Source of the DNA: Chitinophaga niabensis
GTDB taxonomy: Bacteria > Bacteroidota > Bacteroidia > Chitinophagales > Chitinophagaceae
NCBI RefSeq assembly: GCF_900129465.1
Contig: NZ_FSRA01000001.1
Location: 2,606,482 to 2,670,481, forward strand
DNA length: 64,000 nucleotides
Reading direction: 5' to 3'
The first letter of the stretch is position 1, and each line of letters begins with the position of its first letter. Under the pieces are notes generated by a model that ran no database searches, was not told where the DNA came from, and was given only the letters and a program-made list of their open reading frames with translations. Made by a program: the position numbers and the translations under genes. Below, in pieces: positions 9,624 to 19,100 of the stretch.

Positions 9624-10640
9624 TTAATAAATGATCACACGATCTTCTATAATTTTATAATTGAATCCCTCGGTTAGTTGTAAAGCTTCTAATGCCTGTA
9701 TTAAAGTTTCTTTCTTAAACAGCCCTGTAAACCTCAGCTGTTGTATCGCAGTATTTTCAAATTGTATCGTTACATTGTACCAGCGTTCCATCCTGGTAGC
9801 AAGGTTGGCAAAGGATTCATCGCTAAAGATGAGCTTATTGTCCACCCAGGCGGTTTCAACAATAACGCTGTCTTCTTTCGCGAAGTAGGTGGCGCCGCTG
9901 ATCACCGGTTCCCCCGGCATCTCGCTCACGCTATCCTGCTTGTTGGCAATAATGAACTTCTCCGCAGGTTTTAACCGGAACTTTTTCCCCGGTGCTGTTG
10001 CCAGCGCAACTTCCACTACCCCTGAAATAAGTGTGGCTTCGGAGGTACTGTCGTCCGGATAGGACCGCACATTGAAACTTGTTCCCAATACATTTACATC
10101 CATCTTATCCGTATGCACTATAAAAGGCCTTTCTGCATCTTTTGCCACATCAAAATAGGCTTCCCCTTTCAGGTATACTTCCCGCAGGCCGTTTTTGAAA
10201 CGGGCGGGATATTTCAATTCACTGTCTGCATTTAACCATACTGTAGTACCATCCGCCAGTTTGATCAGGGAACGTGTACCACGGGTATTGTATTCCGAGG
10301 TTAAGGCCGGTTCTTTCAGGAGCCACAACAAGGCTGCGGCACACAATACCAATACGGCCGCAGCACCCAGCAAGGGTATCCACCATCTTCTGCTGGTGGG
10401 GGGCTTTATAGCGGGCCATACGGTAGCGTCCATGCGCGACACCAGTTTATCAAAGGCGTTCCTTGTTCCTTTTTCATCTCCTCCTTTATGGCTGCTATGC
10501 CAATAATGAACGAGTGCCTCGCGGGCTTTGCGTAAGGAGGGTTCAGCCAATAACATCGTTTCCAGCTCTTTTTGCTCTTCTGCTGAGATCTCCCCGGATA
10601 ACTGACGGGTAAGCAACCAAATAAATCTGTCTGTTTGCAT
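9624..10640 (-). CDS. FecR-family anti-sigma factor
   Basis: A 338-residue single-pass inner membrane protein. The N-terminal cytoplasmic part (1-84, with LLTRQLSGEISAEEQKELE) binds the sigma factor. A membrane helix spans about 87-108. The periplasmic FecR domain (about 116-215: RSLIKLADGTTVWLNADSEL, YLKGEAYFDVAKD, VLGTSFNVRSY) is followed by a C-terminal DUF4974 domain (about 266-338: FSDESFANLATRMERWYNVT, FTGLFKKETLIQALEAL). This is the standard Bacteroidota form. It should hold the ECF sigma factor inactive until the STN domain of the SusC protein signals ligand transport. It lies 79 bases downstream of the sigma gene. Confidence 0.93.
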   Translation of the reverse strand: MQTDRFIWLLTRQLSGEISAEEQKELETMLLAEPSLRKAREALVHYWHSSHKGGDEKGTRNAFDKLVSRMDATVWPAIKPPTSRRWWIPLLGAAAVLVLCAAALLWLLKEPALTSEYNTRGTRSLIKLADGTTVWLNADSELKYPARFKNGLREVYLKGEAYFDVAKDAERPFIVHTDKMDVNVLGTSFNVRSYPDDSTSEATLISGVVEVALATAPGKKFRLKPAEKFIIANKQDSVSEMPGEPVISGATYFAKEDSVIVETAWVDNKLIFSDESFANLATRMERWYNVTIQFENTAIQQLRFTGLFKKETLIQALEALQLTEGFNYKIIEDRVIIY

Positions 10641-10719
10641 TTTTATGAAGCTTGCGCTGGTAACTGTAAATAAGACACCAGTTGGGGGGCAGGTTACGTA
10701 CCAGGTTAAAAAAAATATT

Positions 10720-11340
10720 TTATTGAAGGAGTGCGGCCAAAAGAATGGCCAGGGGAAGTATGGAACCAGTGGTCTTTTGCCGGGTCAGGTATGGTTGCAG
10801 GGAAATATGGAGTTGTTTTACTGCTTTGAACAGCTGCGTTTCCACGGTCCTGTGGGAAAGGTTGAGTATTTCAGCCACTTCCCGGGGTTTGAATCCTTCT
10901 TCTTTAATAAGGCGGAAGATCTGGCGCCTGCCGGGGGGGAGCATTTCTATTGCTTCATCCAGGCGGGCCAGCAATTCCTTCCATTCCGTAGCGTGGGAGG
11001 GATCAAAGGAATGAATGATGCCCTGCTCCTCCCCACTATCTTCTGTTGAGATAACACGGTAAGCGGAGTATTTGCGCATGTGGTTGAGGGACTGATTGCG
11101 GATGGCGGTGAAAAGATATTTTTCAATATGCACCACTTCCCGGAAAGATTGCCGGCCGGTCCATAATTTAAGGAACAGGTCTGATACGATCTCTTCTGCT
11201 ACCTGGTGGCTATGTACATATTCCATGGAAAACCTCACCAGCCGCTGATAACAGAGGTGGAATAACGCTTCAAATGATTTTTGATCATCATGCTGGCAAA
11301 TGTTCTGCCATAAGGTAGAGAGATGCATTTTATCAGCCAT
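10720..11340 (-). CDS. ECF RNA polymerase sigma factor (sigma-70 family)
   Basis: A 206-residue ECF sigma factor (the second ATG at codon 5 is an alternative start). Region 2 covers about 22-90 (FEALFHLCYQRLVRFSMEYV, then EEIVSDLFLKLW) and region 4 about 130-190 (LPPGRRQIFRLIKEEGF, then EVAEILNLSHRTVETQL). The tail ends in a hydrophobic stretch (ILPLAILLAALL, about 193-204), common in Bacteroidota SusC-linked sigma factors. With FecR and the STN-containing SusC downstream it forms a trans-envelope switch that should turn on the 1-9486 operon when ligand is present. No other regulator is adjacent. Confidence 0.92.
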   Translation of the reverse strand: MADKMHLSTLWQNICQHDDQKSFEALFHLCYQRLVRFSMEYVHSHQVAEEIVSDLFLKLWTGRQSFREVVHIEKYLFTAIRNQSLNHMRKYSAYRVISTEDSGEEQGIIHSFDPSHATEWKELLARLDEAIEMLPPGRRQIFRLIKEEGFKPREVAEILNLSHRTVETQLFKAVKQLHISLQPYLTRQKTTGSILPLAILLAALLQ

Positions 11341-11391
11341 ACGTGGAAAGGGCCAGGGACATTCCTGCGCTCCTAAAGTAATTTTAATAAA

Positions 11392-12585
11392 TTAATATTG
11401 CAAGTTTTTAATAAAATGAAGGGGGCGGCCTCTGCCTTCTACCTGTAATCCGGTAACATTTCCTTTTTCATCCTGTTTGAAAATGATCCGGACGTTCACC
11501 TTCTTACCGGAGAATTCCAGGGGGGTATTTGCGTAGATCTCAAAAGCAGGGTTGCTGCCAAGTTTTGCATAGAGCTGATCGTTTGCTGCAATGATCTGCA
11601 AGGTTGTACCTTCCGATTCATATTTACCGGAGAACTTTGCCAGGTCTTCTATCTTTATATGGGCATTTACCTGTGGCATTTCAAAAGGCTGGTTAAAAAC
11701 AATCTTCTCTATATCATGCCACATTTCATTCACCGGCATCACGGATACATTACTAAGCAGGATAATGGACAAACTGTCTTTAGGATACACTACGTTAATA
11801 GCAGAACATCCAAACGATCCGCCTCCATGATAATAAGCATCGCCTTCTTTCATCCAACCATAATTGAAATCCGTGCAGGTATTATTCCACTTTAAAAGAT
11901 CTTCCGCAGTAGTATAGAGATCGCCACTTCCTTTCATCAGGGATGGGTCCCTGTAAGGTGCTACGGTTAAACTGTCGCCCATCATGTGATAACCTGCTGT
12001 AAGAGGTGGAATGATGGAACGTACATTATAGATACCCGTGTTCTTCAATAAAGGAAGTTTAGCTGCCAGTACCTTTTCATAAGATGTTTGATATACCTTT
12101 TCCAGTATGCAGGCCAGCAGAAAATAACCCGGACTGGAATAATGCATCCCTTTGGGCAATAATTTCATTTCCAGTATTGCCTCCAGCGCCTGTTCTTTTG
12201 TGAGGGGCAGGCGGGATATGATGGTCCAATAGTCTTTGATCCCTTCATTATGCGGGATACCGGAGGTATGCGTCAATAATTGTTCTATGGTGATCTCCGG
12301 CCAACGGTTTGGGATATAGGAAGAAAGCGGATCCGTTAAACGGAGTTTCCCTTCCTTTGCAGCCTGTACAATTAACCAGGCGGTGAATGATTTAGTAACG
12401 GAAGCCACCTTAAACCTGTTATCCTTATTAATAGGAACATTTAATTCCCGGGAGGCCATACCTATTGTTTCCTGGTAAACTATACTGTCCTTTTTAGCGA
12501 TCAGGAGCACCCCGCTAAAGCCCAGTCTTTCATGCTGTACTTCGAGGTATTGTTGCAATAACAGGCAGAGGAGTATATATTTCAT
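11392..12585 (-). CDS. serine hydrolase, beta-lactamase (class C/PBP4*) fold
   Basis: A 397-residue protein. The active-site SxxK is ASVTKS (Ser62, Lys65). The second element is Y149-S-S (GMHYSSPGYF), where the usual form is Y-x-N, so the Asn is replaced by Ser. LLTHTSGIPH (103-112) is the family signature, and YYHGGGSFG supplies the third (HGG) element. The N-terminus is short and hydrophobic but only weakly signal-like (MKYILLCLLL). The C-terminal 100 residues form the extra beta domain seen in many such esterases. The family includes D-alanyl-D-alanine carboxypeptidases, esterases and peptidases, and the substrate cannot be told from sequence. It lies 38 bases after the next gene upstream (12624) and may be co-transcribed with it. 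Confidence 0.85.
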   Translation of the reverse strand: MKYILLCLLLQQYLEVQHERLGFSGVLLIAKKDSIVYQETIGMASRELNVPINKDNRFKVASVTKSFTAWLIVQAAKEGKLRLTDPLSSYIPNRWPEITIEQLLTHTSGIPHNEGIKDYWTIISRLPLTKEQALEAILEMKLLPKGMHYSSPGYFLLACILEKVYQTSYEKVLAAKLPLLKNTGIYNVRSIIPPLTAGYHMMGDSLTVAPYRDPSLMKGSGDLYTTAEDLLKWNNTCTDFNYGWMKEGDAYYHGGGSFGCSAINVVYPKDSLSIILLSNVSVMPVNEMWHDIEKIVFNQPFEMPQVNAHIKIEDLAKFSGKYESEGTTLQIIAANDQLYAKLGSNPAFEIYANTPLEFSGKKVNVRIIFKQDEKGNVTGLQVEGRGRPLHFIKNLQY

Positions 12586-12623
12586 ATCCTGTTAGTTGCA
12601 GGAAAGGGGAAAACATTACAGGG

Positions 12624-13265
12624 TTATTTTTCTTTACCCTGGTTCTTGATCACATAGTGCAGCAGGGCGTAGTGTCCGGAGATATTCAGTTTGCGGGCAA
12701 TGTTGTACCGGTGGTTCTCTACTGTTTTCATACTGATGGATAATTCTATCGCTATCTCCCGGGCAGTGAGCCCTCCGGCTACCATTCGGTAGATCCTGAA
12801 TTCTGTTTTGCTTAACTTCTCCGCTACATCTACCGGTATCTCCAATGTTTCCATCGTCATCTGTTTAGATAAAGCAGAGATCTCTTCAAAACGGTTAAGA
12901 CGTGCTTTTATACTCATCAGCAGGTCCTGCGTATTCAATGGTGCAGGGAGGTAATCATCTGCACCAAGGTTCATGCTGAAGCGGGCATGTTTCTGTTCCG
13001 GTCTGCCATTAAAGAAGATGAAAGGAATATGTTTCAGGCGGCGATTGCTGCGCATTTCAATCAGGAACTGGTGGCTGCTGCCATTACGCAGCTGTGCATT
13101 GCAGATAATTAAATTAGGTAAAAGGTCTGTTCCAAGTAGTATAGCAGCTTTGTTAGAATTAGCTGTAGTTGTTTCATACTTATGCTGGCGGAGCAGGAGC
13201 TCCACCTGGCGGCTGGCAGTAGGATCATCTTCTAATAGTAGTATTTTAATGATTTTGTTTTTCAT
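12624..13265 (-). CDS. LuxR-type regulator with degenerate receiver domain
   Basis: I use ATG 13265 (MKNKIIKILLLEDD); an upstream in-frame ATG at 13307 adds 14 unlikely residues. The 213-residue protein has a receiver fold (about 5-122) and a LuxR/NarL helix-turn-helix (about 148-208: LSKTEFRIYRMVAGGLTARE, ISMKTVENHRYNIARKL). The acidic pocket is present (E12, D13), but the phosphoacceptor Asp is replaced by Asn56 (LIICNAQLR), the conserved Thr/Ser by Asn86 (FIFFNGR) and the conserved Lys by Ala108 (DDYLPAPL). It should not be phosphorylated in the normal way and probably acts as a pseudo-receiver. No kinase gene is adjacent. Confidence 0.85.
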   Translation of the reverse strand: MKNKIIKILLLEDDPTASRQVELLLRQHKYETTTANSNKAAILLGTDLLPNLIICNAQLRNGSSHQFLIEMRSNRRLKHIPFIFFNGRPEQKHARFSMNLGADDYLPAPLNTQDLLMSIKARLNRFEEISALSKQMTMETLEIPVDVAEKLSKTEFRIYRMVAGGLTAREIAIELSISMKTVENHRYNIARKLNISGHYALLHYVIKNQGKEK

Positions 13266-13730
13266 TAATTGGTCTATGGTCGCCAAATAGCGAGGCCCCA
13301 GATCCAACTGATGGAAATGAGGAGGTGCTGTTGGACGATATCATTCAGATCCGGAACAGATTTATGTAGTCAGCGCAGTAGATCAAGGGTTTTCATATAT
13401 CCGCTATAAGAGAGGATATAAAAGAGATATGGCTCTTGAAGTTTGATGTCTTAGCTGTTTAATTTACATTGTCACTGCTACACTAATCTATGGTTTAACA
13501 GGATATTTTACGTATCTACGTTGTTGCATTTTCAAGTCATGATCATATTTTTCCCTGCAGTTTTGTTTAACATAGTCTTTGAATCTCTTTGAGGAGGTTT
13601 TATTTCAGATAGGTTATTATTTTATTCACGTCTTATTTGGGGGGACGACGCTGGCAAAATTATTAAATCAATATAAAATTGCTGTGTTTTTTATTGGTAT
13701 AGAGGTAATTCAGGAGGGGCAATTTCAAAA

Positions 13731-13770
13731 ATGAGGGAAAACACCCAATTTCCCGGGTGTATTTCCTCAT
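13731..13770. repeat. imperfect inverted repeat (16-bp arms)
   Basis: ATGAGGGAAAACACCC (13731-13746) and GGGTGTATTTCCTCAT (13755-13770) pair at 14 of 16 positions around an eight-base centre. No T-run follows on either strand, so it is not a simple terminator. It may be a protein-binding dyad or an RNA stem. Confidence 0.5.
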
Positions 13771-13903
13771 TTATCCTTTGATTATCAATATCATTTCTTT
13801 TTTGATGTATCCTGTTTGCATCTTTGCATCGCAAATATTGATACTCAGGATATAAAGCGTTTTTTACAACCATTCCTATTTTACAACCGATTCCCTGCTG
13901 AAG

Positions 13904-13929
13904 TTGGGGCTGACAAGTGTCAGCCCCAA
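13904..13929. repeat. perfect 12-bp inverted repeat
   Basis: TTGGGGCTGACA (13904-13915) and TGTCAGCCCCAA (13918-13929) are exact reverse complements separated by AG. There is no T-run on either side. The two-base centre suits a DNA operator or cruciform better than an RNA terminator. It lies just beyond the terminator of the DoxX gene. Confidence 0.6.
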
Positions 13930-13940
13930 TGGGATATCCG

Positions 13941-13977
13941 TAAAAAAGAATGGGCTACGCTTAAAAGCGTAGCCCAT
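13941..13977 (-). terminator. rho-independent terminator of the DoxX gene
   Basis: Read on the minus strand, ATGGGCTACGC and GCGTAGCCCAT (13977-13950) form a perfect 11-pair stem with a six-base loop, followed by TTCTTTTTTA. It lies 23 bases after the DoxX stop. Confidence 0.8.
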
Positions 13978-14000
13978 GAGAACTTCTTACTCTTGTATTA

Positions 14001-14378
14001 TCAAACTGCCGGTACTGCTGCTTTATGCCATTTCAGGTATGTAACGTAAGATGTTATCAATACCGCTAAAAAGATCAATGGTCCCATGCGGTTAGAAACA
14101 GGATCACCTGATGCAGTATGCGCTACAAAAGCGGAAACAAAACAGATCGCAAAACCGGCATAGGTCCAGTCTTTAATCCTGGCAGGAAGCGGCACTACCA
14201 GTAAAATAGCGCCGATCAGTTTGGCAATCCCCAATTCTATCCTGAAATAAGCTGGAAATCCTAAGTGCTGAAAACCCTGCTCTACGGCCGGGTCTGTGAA
14301 ATAGGCATACGCGGAAAAGACCATCATGATGGCGAGTATTCCGGTAGTTGCCCAATAGGTGATTTTAATTCCTTTCAT
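14001..14378 (-). CDS. DoxX-like membrane protein
   Basis: A 125-residue protein starting at ATG 14378 (MKGIKITYW); longer readings to 14498 would run through the operator region and are not likely. Four hydrophobic segments (about 8-27, 45-66, 71-91, 98-115) and the motifs FQHLGFPAYFRIELGIAKLI and WTYAGFAICF match DoxX-like family PF13564. DoxX relatives are small integral membrane proteins linked to redox or thiol stress in some bacteria; the role here is not known. It is divergent from the HxlR regulator at 14480, with a clear dyad between them, so it is the likely target of that regulator. It resembles the DoxX-like protein at 29369. Confidence 0.88.
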   Translation of the reverse strand: MKGIKITYWATTGILAIMMVFSAYAYFTDPAVEQGFQHLGFPAYFRIELGIAKLIGAILLVVPLPARIKDWTYAGFAICFVSAFVAHTASGDPVSNRMGPLIFLAVLITSYVTYLKWHKAAVPAV

Positions 14379-14434
14379 GCTGCTGTTTTTTGATAACACA
14401 AAACTATTTAACTTCGGTAATGAAATGATAGTAG

Positions 14435-14466
14435 TATACAAAAGGATAGTAGTAACCTTTTGTATA
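14435..14466. promoter_or_regulatory. probable HxlR operator
   Basis: TATACAAAAGG (14435-14445) and CCTTTTGTATA (14456-14466) are a perfect 11-bp inverted repeat with a ten-base spacer, in the gap between the divergent DoxX and HxlR genes. The spacer starts with ATAGTAGTA, which repeats directly at 14429-14437. The 21-bp centre-to-centre distance is two helical turns, as expected for a dimeric winged-helix regulator. Confidence 0.7.
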
Positions 14467-14479
14467 GTTAAAATTGTAT

Positions 14480-14839
14480 ATGATGGAAAACATGACACAT
14501 ACTGAATGTGAAAGAGGCATCGCCGCGCTGGAAGATGCGCTCTATGCCATAGGCGGCAAATGGAAACTGCGGATCATTAATGCTTTACGGGAAAGCGGTA
14601 AAAAGCGTTTCAATGAATTACAGCGGCTGGTGAAGGGTATTTCGCCCAGGGTGCTTTCAAATGAACTGAAAGAACTGGAGATGAATGGTTTTGTAAAACG
14701 GATCGTACATGCACAATCGCCGGTACTGGTAGAATATGAGTTAACGGAATACAGCGATACGTTGAAAGATGTGCTCTGCTCTTTAATTCAATGGGGGCAG
14801 GATCACCGGGAGAGGGTGAAAGGAATGCTGCATACCTAG
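14480..14839 (+). CDS. HxlR-family transcriptional regulator
   Basis: About 119 residues; possible ATG starts lie at 14474, 14480 and 14483 and the choice is not decided by the sequence. The HxlR winged helix is clear: GGKWKLRIINALRESG, then RFNELQRLVKGISPRVLSNE and LKELEMNGFVKRIVH, ending in the dimer helix with SLIQWGQDH. A Cys near the N-terminus (HTECERG) is at the place where the redox- or aldehyde-sensing HxlR members (for example YodB, HxlR) carry their reactive Cys. It is divergent from DoxX and the 14435-14466 dyad lies in the shared promoter region, so it probably represses itself and DoxX. Confidence 0.92.
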   Translation: MMENMTHTECERGIAALEDALYAIGGKWKLRIINALRESGKKRFNELQRLVKGISPRVLSNELKELEMNGFVKRIVHAQSPVLVEYELTEYSDTLKDVLCSLIQWGQDHRERVKGMLHT

Positions 14840-14908
14840 GTTTTATTTCTGTCGCAATCGCCCCATTTATTGTCGCTTTCACACATGCATGTGCCGGACA
14901 GCAGGACT

Positions 14909-14916
14909 TATGTTTG
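14909..14916 (+). promoter_or_regulatory. candidate -7 box of the VOC gene
   Basis: TATGTTTG fits the Bacteroidota -7 consensus TAnnTTTG and lies 24 bases before the ATG at 14941. I do not see a good -33 TTTG at the right distance. Confidence 0.35.
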
Positions 14917-14940
14917 CAACAGTAACTAAACCAAACAAAC

Positions 14941-15354
14941 ATGGCAAAACAGATCTATGTTAACCTTCCGGTTAAAGATATTGTAAGGACCAATGCGTTC
15001 TTCAGTCAACTGGGCTATACCTTTAACCCGAATTTCTCCGACGACAAAGCTACCTGTATGATCATTACAGAAGACATTTTTGTGATGCTGTTACAGGAAG
15101 AGTTCTTCAAAGGCTTTACGAATAAAGAGATCCCGGACACGCAGAAAACTTCGGAAGTGATCGTGTCTTTCTCTGCAGAAAGCAGGGCCGCTGTGGATGA
15201 ACTGATACACAAAGCAGTAGCGGCAGGTGCTACCACTCCCAATGAGCCACAGGATATGGGCTTTATGTACCAGCATGGTTTCCAGGACCTGGACGGCCAT
15301 CTCTGGGAATACCTTTACATGGATGAAAGTGCTTTACCTCCTCAGAACTTATAG
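14941..15354 (+). CDS. VOC family (glyoxalase/bleomycin resistance-like) protein
   Basis: A 137-residue protein with two beta-alpha-beta-beta-beta modules. The N-terminal half is typical of the small cytosolic VOC proteins (IYVNLPVKDIVRTNAFFSQL, then GYTFNPNFSDDKATCMII). The C-terminal half has GFMYQHGFQDLDGHLWEYLY, with the final Glu in the usual metal-ligand place. Family members bind metals and act on small substrates such as glyoxal adducts, but many of these short forms have no known reaction. It follows the HxlR gene by about 100 bases. Its 3' end overlaps the stop of the LytTR gene on the other strand by 13 bases. Confidence 0.85.
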   Translation: MAKQIYVNLPVKDIVRTNAFFSQLGYTFNPNFSDDKATCMIITEDIFVMLLQEEFFKGFTNKEIPDTQKTSEVIVSFSAESRAAVDELIHKAVAAGATTPNEPQDMGFMYQHGFQDLDGHLWEYLYMDESALPPQNL

Positions 15355-16103
15355 TATTCTTTGATGCGGGCCAGGAAGTGATCCTTTTTTCTCCTGGACA
15401 CTTCCAGCTCCGTATCATTGCTTAAAACAACACTCCCCCCCTCTCCTTTTATATACTCTTTAATGTGCAGCATGTTCACCAGGTAGGATTTATGGATCCG
15501 GCAAAAGGAGGAATCCTGCAGCAGCAATTCAAAATCAATGATGGAACGGGAAGATACGAGCGGTTTACCTGTGGTAAGGTAAAAGGTGGTATAGGTATTA
15601 TCCGCCTGGCAGTAAATGATATCTGCCAAATGCACCAGCAGGAAACCTTTTGTATGCGGTATGCATACTTTCATTTCCTGCGGGTGCTGCATGTTCTTCA
15701 GGTTATATTTCAATACTTCAATGGAAACAGGGTTGGCAGCCGTATGCAATCTCCTCTCCACGCGGTCCACTGCTTTTATCAGCAACTCTTCATCAATGGG
15801 TTTGAGGATGTAATCTATGGCACTGAAACGGAAAGCCTGCAGCATAAACTCGTTGTATGCCGTAATAAAAATGATCTCAAAAGGGATTTGCTCCATTTCA
15901 TTCAACAGGTCGAAACCACTTTTGCCCGGCATGGCAATATCCAGGAATAGCAGGTCCGGCTGCTGTAACACGATCTGCTTCTGCGTTTCGGCAGCACTAT
16001 TACATTCCGCCACCACTTTAACGGATGGGCAATGCATTTCCAGGAGTTTCCGCAGCGTTTCCACACTGCGCACTTCATCGTCTGTGATAATGGCTCTTAT
16101 CAT
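15342..16103 (-). CDS. LytTR-family response regulator
   Basis: I place the start at ATG 16103 because it overlaps the kinase stop as ATGA; an upstream ATG at 16115 is also in frame. The 253-residue protein has a complete receiver (acidic D8, D9; phosphoacceptor D55 in LLFLDIAMPG; ITAYN; YILKPI) and a C-terminal LytTR DNA-binding domain (about 150-250: LADIIYCQADNTYTTFYL, SFCRIHKSYLVNMLHIKEY). It is translationally coupled to the propeller kinase directly upstream and should be its partner. The only divergent transcription unit next to the pair is the ESPFL gene cluster that starts at 19431, a possible target. Confidence 0.93.
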   Translation of the reverse strand: MIRAIITDDEVRSVETLRKLLEMHCPSVKVVAECNSAAETQKQIVLQQPDLLFLDIAMPGKSGFDLLNEMEQIPFEIIFITAYNEFMLQAFRFSAIDYILKPIDEELLIKAVDRVERRLHTAANPVSIEVLKYNLKNMQHPQEMKVCIPHTKGFLLVHLADIIYCQADNTYTTFYLTTGKPLVSSRSIIDFELLLQDSSFCRIHKSYLVNMLHIKEYIKGEGGSVVLSNDTELEVSRRKKDHFLARIKEYYKF

Positions 16104-19100
16104 ATGATCTTCCATGTTAGGGTTACAATTGTTCCGGTTTCATCTGTATGGCGGTCCCCTTTATCGGTAAAGGTGATAACACAATCTGTATTATACTTCT
16201 GCCGCAGCAGCAAGATCCGTTTCTGGATATTTTCAATACCCATGGACAGGTGTTTGGTGGTACTGTGATGATCTTTTGTTTTATTGATACCTACGCCATT
16301 GTCCTCGATCTCACAGACCAGGTAATCTTTTTCTTTGGAGAAGGAGATCTTCAATTGCTTCTTTTCTTCAATAGCCTGTAAGCCATGCCAGATAGCATTC
16401 TCTGCCAGCGGCTGGATGAGCATCGGGGCTATCATGATCTCTTCTGTATCCAGTAAGGCATCCACCTTCATTTCATATTCAAAGTTCGTAAAACGGATCT
16501 GCTCCATTTTAAGGTAGTTATGCAGGTAGTTGATGTTCTGCTGCAGGGTGATAAAAGAGCGTTTGCTATGGTCCAGGTTTTCCCTGATGAGTTGTGCAAA
16601 TTTGTTCAGGTAGCGGGAAGCATCTTCGTTCTGCTGATAGATGATCATACCCACAATACTGTTGAGACAGTTAAAGATAAAGTGCGGGTTCATCTGGGCG
16701 TGCAGGGCTTTCATTTCCATTTCCGTAAGCTGCTGGTTCAGCACGGCCAGTTCCAGTTCCAGCTGCAACCGGCCTTTCATTTCTTCATTTTGTTTTGCCT
16801 GTGCATCGAACTTCACGGCGGCGGCCCTGCGCAGCACCAGTTCCCGCCATTTCAATAAGGATAGTACGGCGGCAACCAACAACAACGTGGAAAGCGTTAT
16901 GAACCACCAGGTATTCCAGAAAGGCGGATGAATGATAATGAGCAGCTGTTTGGTTTTTTCATCCTGGTTCCTGTCCAGCGCCTTAATGTACAAAGTGTAT
17001 TTACCCGGCGAAAGGCTGGTCATATTGATGGTACGCTGGTTCCGCAAAGGCACCCAGGAAGTGCTTTCATTCAAACGGTAATAGAAATGATAACTGGAGG
17101 TATTGTTATAATTGATCAGGGTGAAGCGGATGGACAGGTTGTTCTGTTTATAAGGAAATTCTACGGTATCGCCGGGATAATGCACCAGGGCATTGGGCGC
17201 AGCCACCTGCTCTATCAGGATGTTGTTATTGTTCCGTACTACAGGCTCTGCAGAAGGCCGGAAGCGGATCAGGTATTTTGCCAGCAGCGCATAACATTGG
17301 TCTGCGGCTTCGTCATAAAAGATATACCGTGCACTGGGTCTTCCCTCGGGAATACCATCCTTTGTACCATAGATATTTGAACTGCCTGTTTGCAGATTGA
17401 TATTTCCTATCTGGTTACTGGGCGTGGAGAACCAGATCTTACCCGCCACTTCTTTATTAGAGAGGCTCACGAGGGCATTAAAAGAAACGCCATCCAAAAG
17501 GGAATGGCCGATGAAACGTTTTTCTTTGATCCGGTATTCCTGTAATCCATTCTCAAAGCTGTGCAGCCAGAGAGAACCACGACTGTCTGCCGTAATGGAG
17601 AGGATATTGTCTTCGTCTTTATTCAGTCCGTTATACCGGTTCATCAATGTATCAAAACGGTGGGTCTTGTAGTTCCAGCGGGCAAGGCCATAACCTGATA
17701 ACCAGGCATCGCCGTAGGCATCATATACCACCTGCTTTGGTCTTTCGAATGGCAACCTGGGATTGGTGGTATTGGTGTAGCAGGTGAACTGCCGTGTATG
17801 TATATTATATTTCGCTACCACGCCTCCCCATGGCCGTATCATCCAGGTATCGCCATTTTCCATCACAGGATTTAATGCAACACGGCCATGCTGCAATGGT
17901 TCCGGCAATGCTACTTTTCCACTGTGGTAATTTTTTGTATCCAGCCAGGTAATGCCATCGTTGGTGCCTATCCATAAAGTATCCGGGTAATAACATTGAA
18001 TGGAAGGGTTCTCATCGTAGTTAATATGATATCCCGGCAGTGTGACCTTCTTTATTACTTTCATGGTAGCGGTATCCACTACGGTGATATGTGGCTGCCT
18101 GGCTGCTTTGGCCAGGTATAAACGATCTTTATAACGGGTGAGGTAACAGAAATAAGAATACCCTTCTGCCGCATAATCGTTCAGCATGTAAGAAGTGAAT
18201 AAAGGCTGTTCCTTTTTTTCATACAGCAGTCCGTTGGATGTACCAACCCAAAGCCGCTCTTCCTTATCCATAAAAAGATAGTTACACTTATATCCTTTCA
18301 GCGATCTGTTTTCATCAAAAATAACAACTCCTGTTTGTTCATTCAATTCAAAGGTATAGTACCCGGAGCCGCCGGATGTAATGGCAAAGCGGCCTTTGCT
18401 CAGGGGAAAGATCCTGCTGTCTTCAGACAGATCATCGTGGATCACTGATGGCATAGCGCTTACTTTGACTTTCCCGTTTTCGGCATTGTAATAAGTGAAG
18501 CTCCGCTGCCGGCTGTGTACCAGCATAAAACGCACGGAATCCATCTGGTAACGGGCTATCCAGTCTTCTCCCGGCGGATAAAATGCAGACCATTCAGCTG
18601 GTAATGCCGTTCTGTAACGGACGAATGTATTTGTTGCAGGGATATAAAGGGATACGCCTTCATCTTTCGTAAACAACAATGCATTATGGTCTGGCAACAG
18701 AAAGATGTTCCGGCCGTAATTCACCATTTCCGATCCGGAATACCCGCCGCGCAAACGGTTGTAAGCATATGCCAGGCCACCATTCGCATGCATTACATAA
18801 AAACCTACGGAAGTACTGATGGCAAAGGCGCCATTCTTTAGTTTCACCACATCCGTCAGGCGGTTGGGATTGGCGGGGGTCCTTTCTGTTTCCGGCAGCA
18901 GGTAGTTCCTGCGTGCGAGTGTGGTGGTATTTACCTGCTGCAGGCCCTTTTGCGTAAGTACCAGTATTTCATGCAGCCCCGTTCTTTTCAACTCCAATAC
19001 ATGGTTACCGGGAATGCTATAGCTGCTGGTATCATGATAAAAACTCTGGAATACATTGCCGTCAAAACGGTTCAGGCCATTCTCCGTACCCAGCCAGATA

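Larger units (their letters stand above)
13266..14000. other. 735-bp stretch without a supportable gene
   Basis: AT-rich sequence between the pseudo-receiver regulator and the DoxX gene. I find no convincing reading frame. It contains three inverted repeats listed separately (13731-13770, 13904-13929, 13950-13977). The first 400 bases upstream of the regulator probably contain its promoter, but I cannot place a clear -33/-7 pair. Confidence 0.5.

Noticed and set aside
10645..11049. 134-codon plus-strand frame opposite the sigma factor gene
   Set aside because: Shadow of a well-supported ECF sigma factor.
13691..13873. 60-codon minus-strand frame in the gene-free stretch
   Set aside because: It runs through the 13731-13770 inverted repeat and has no recognisable protein features.
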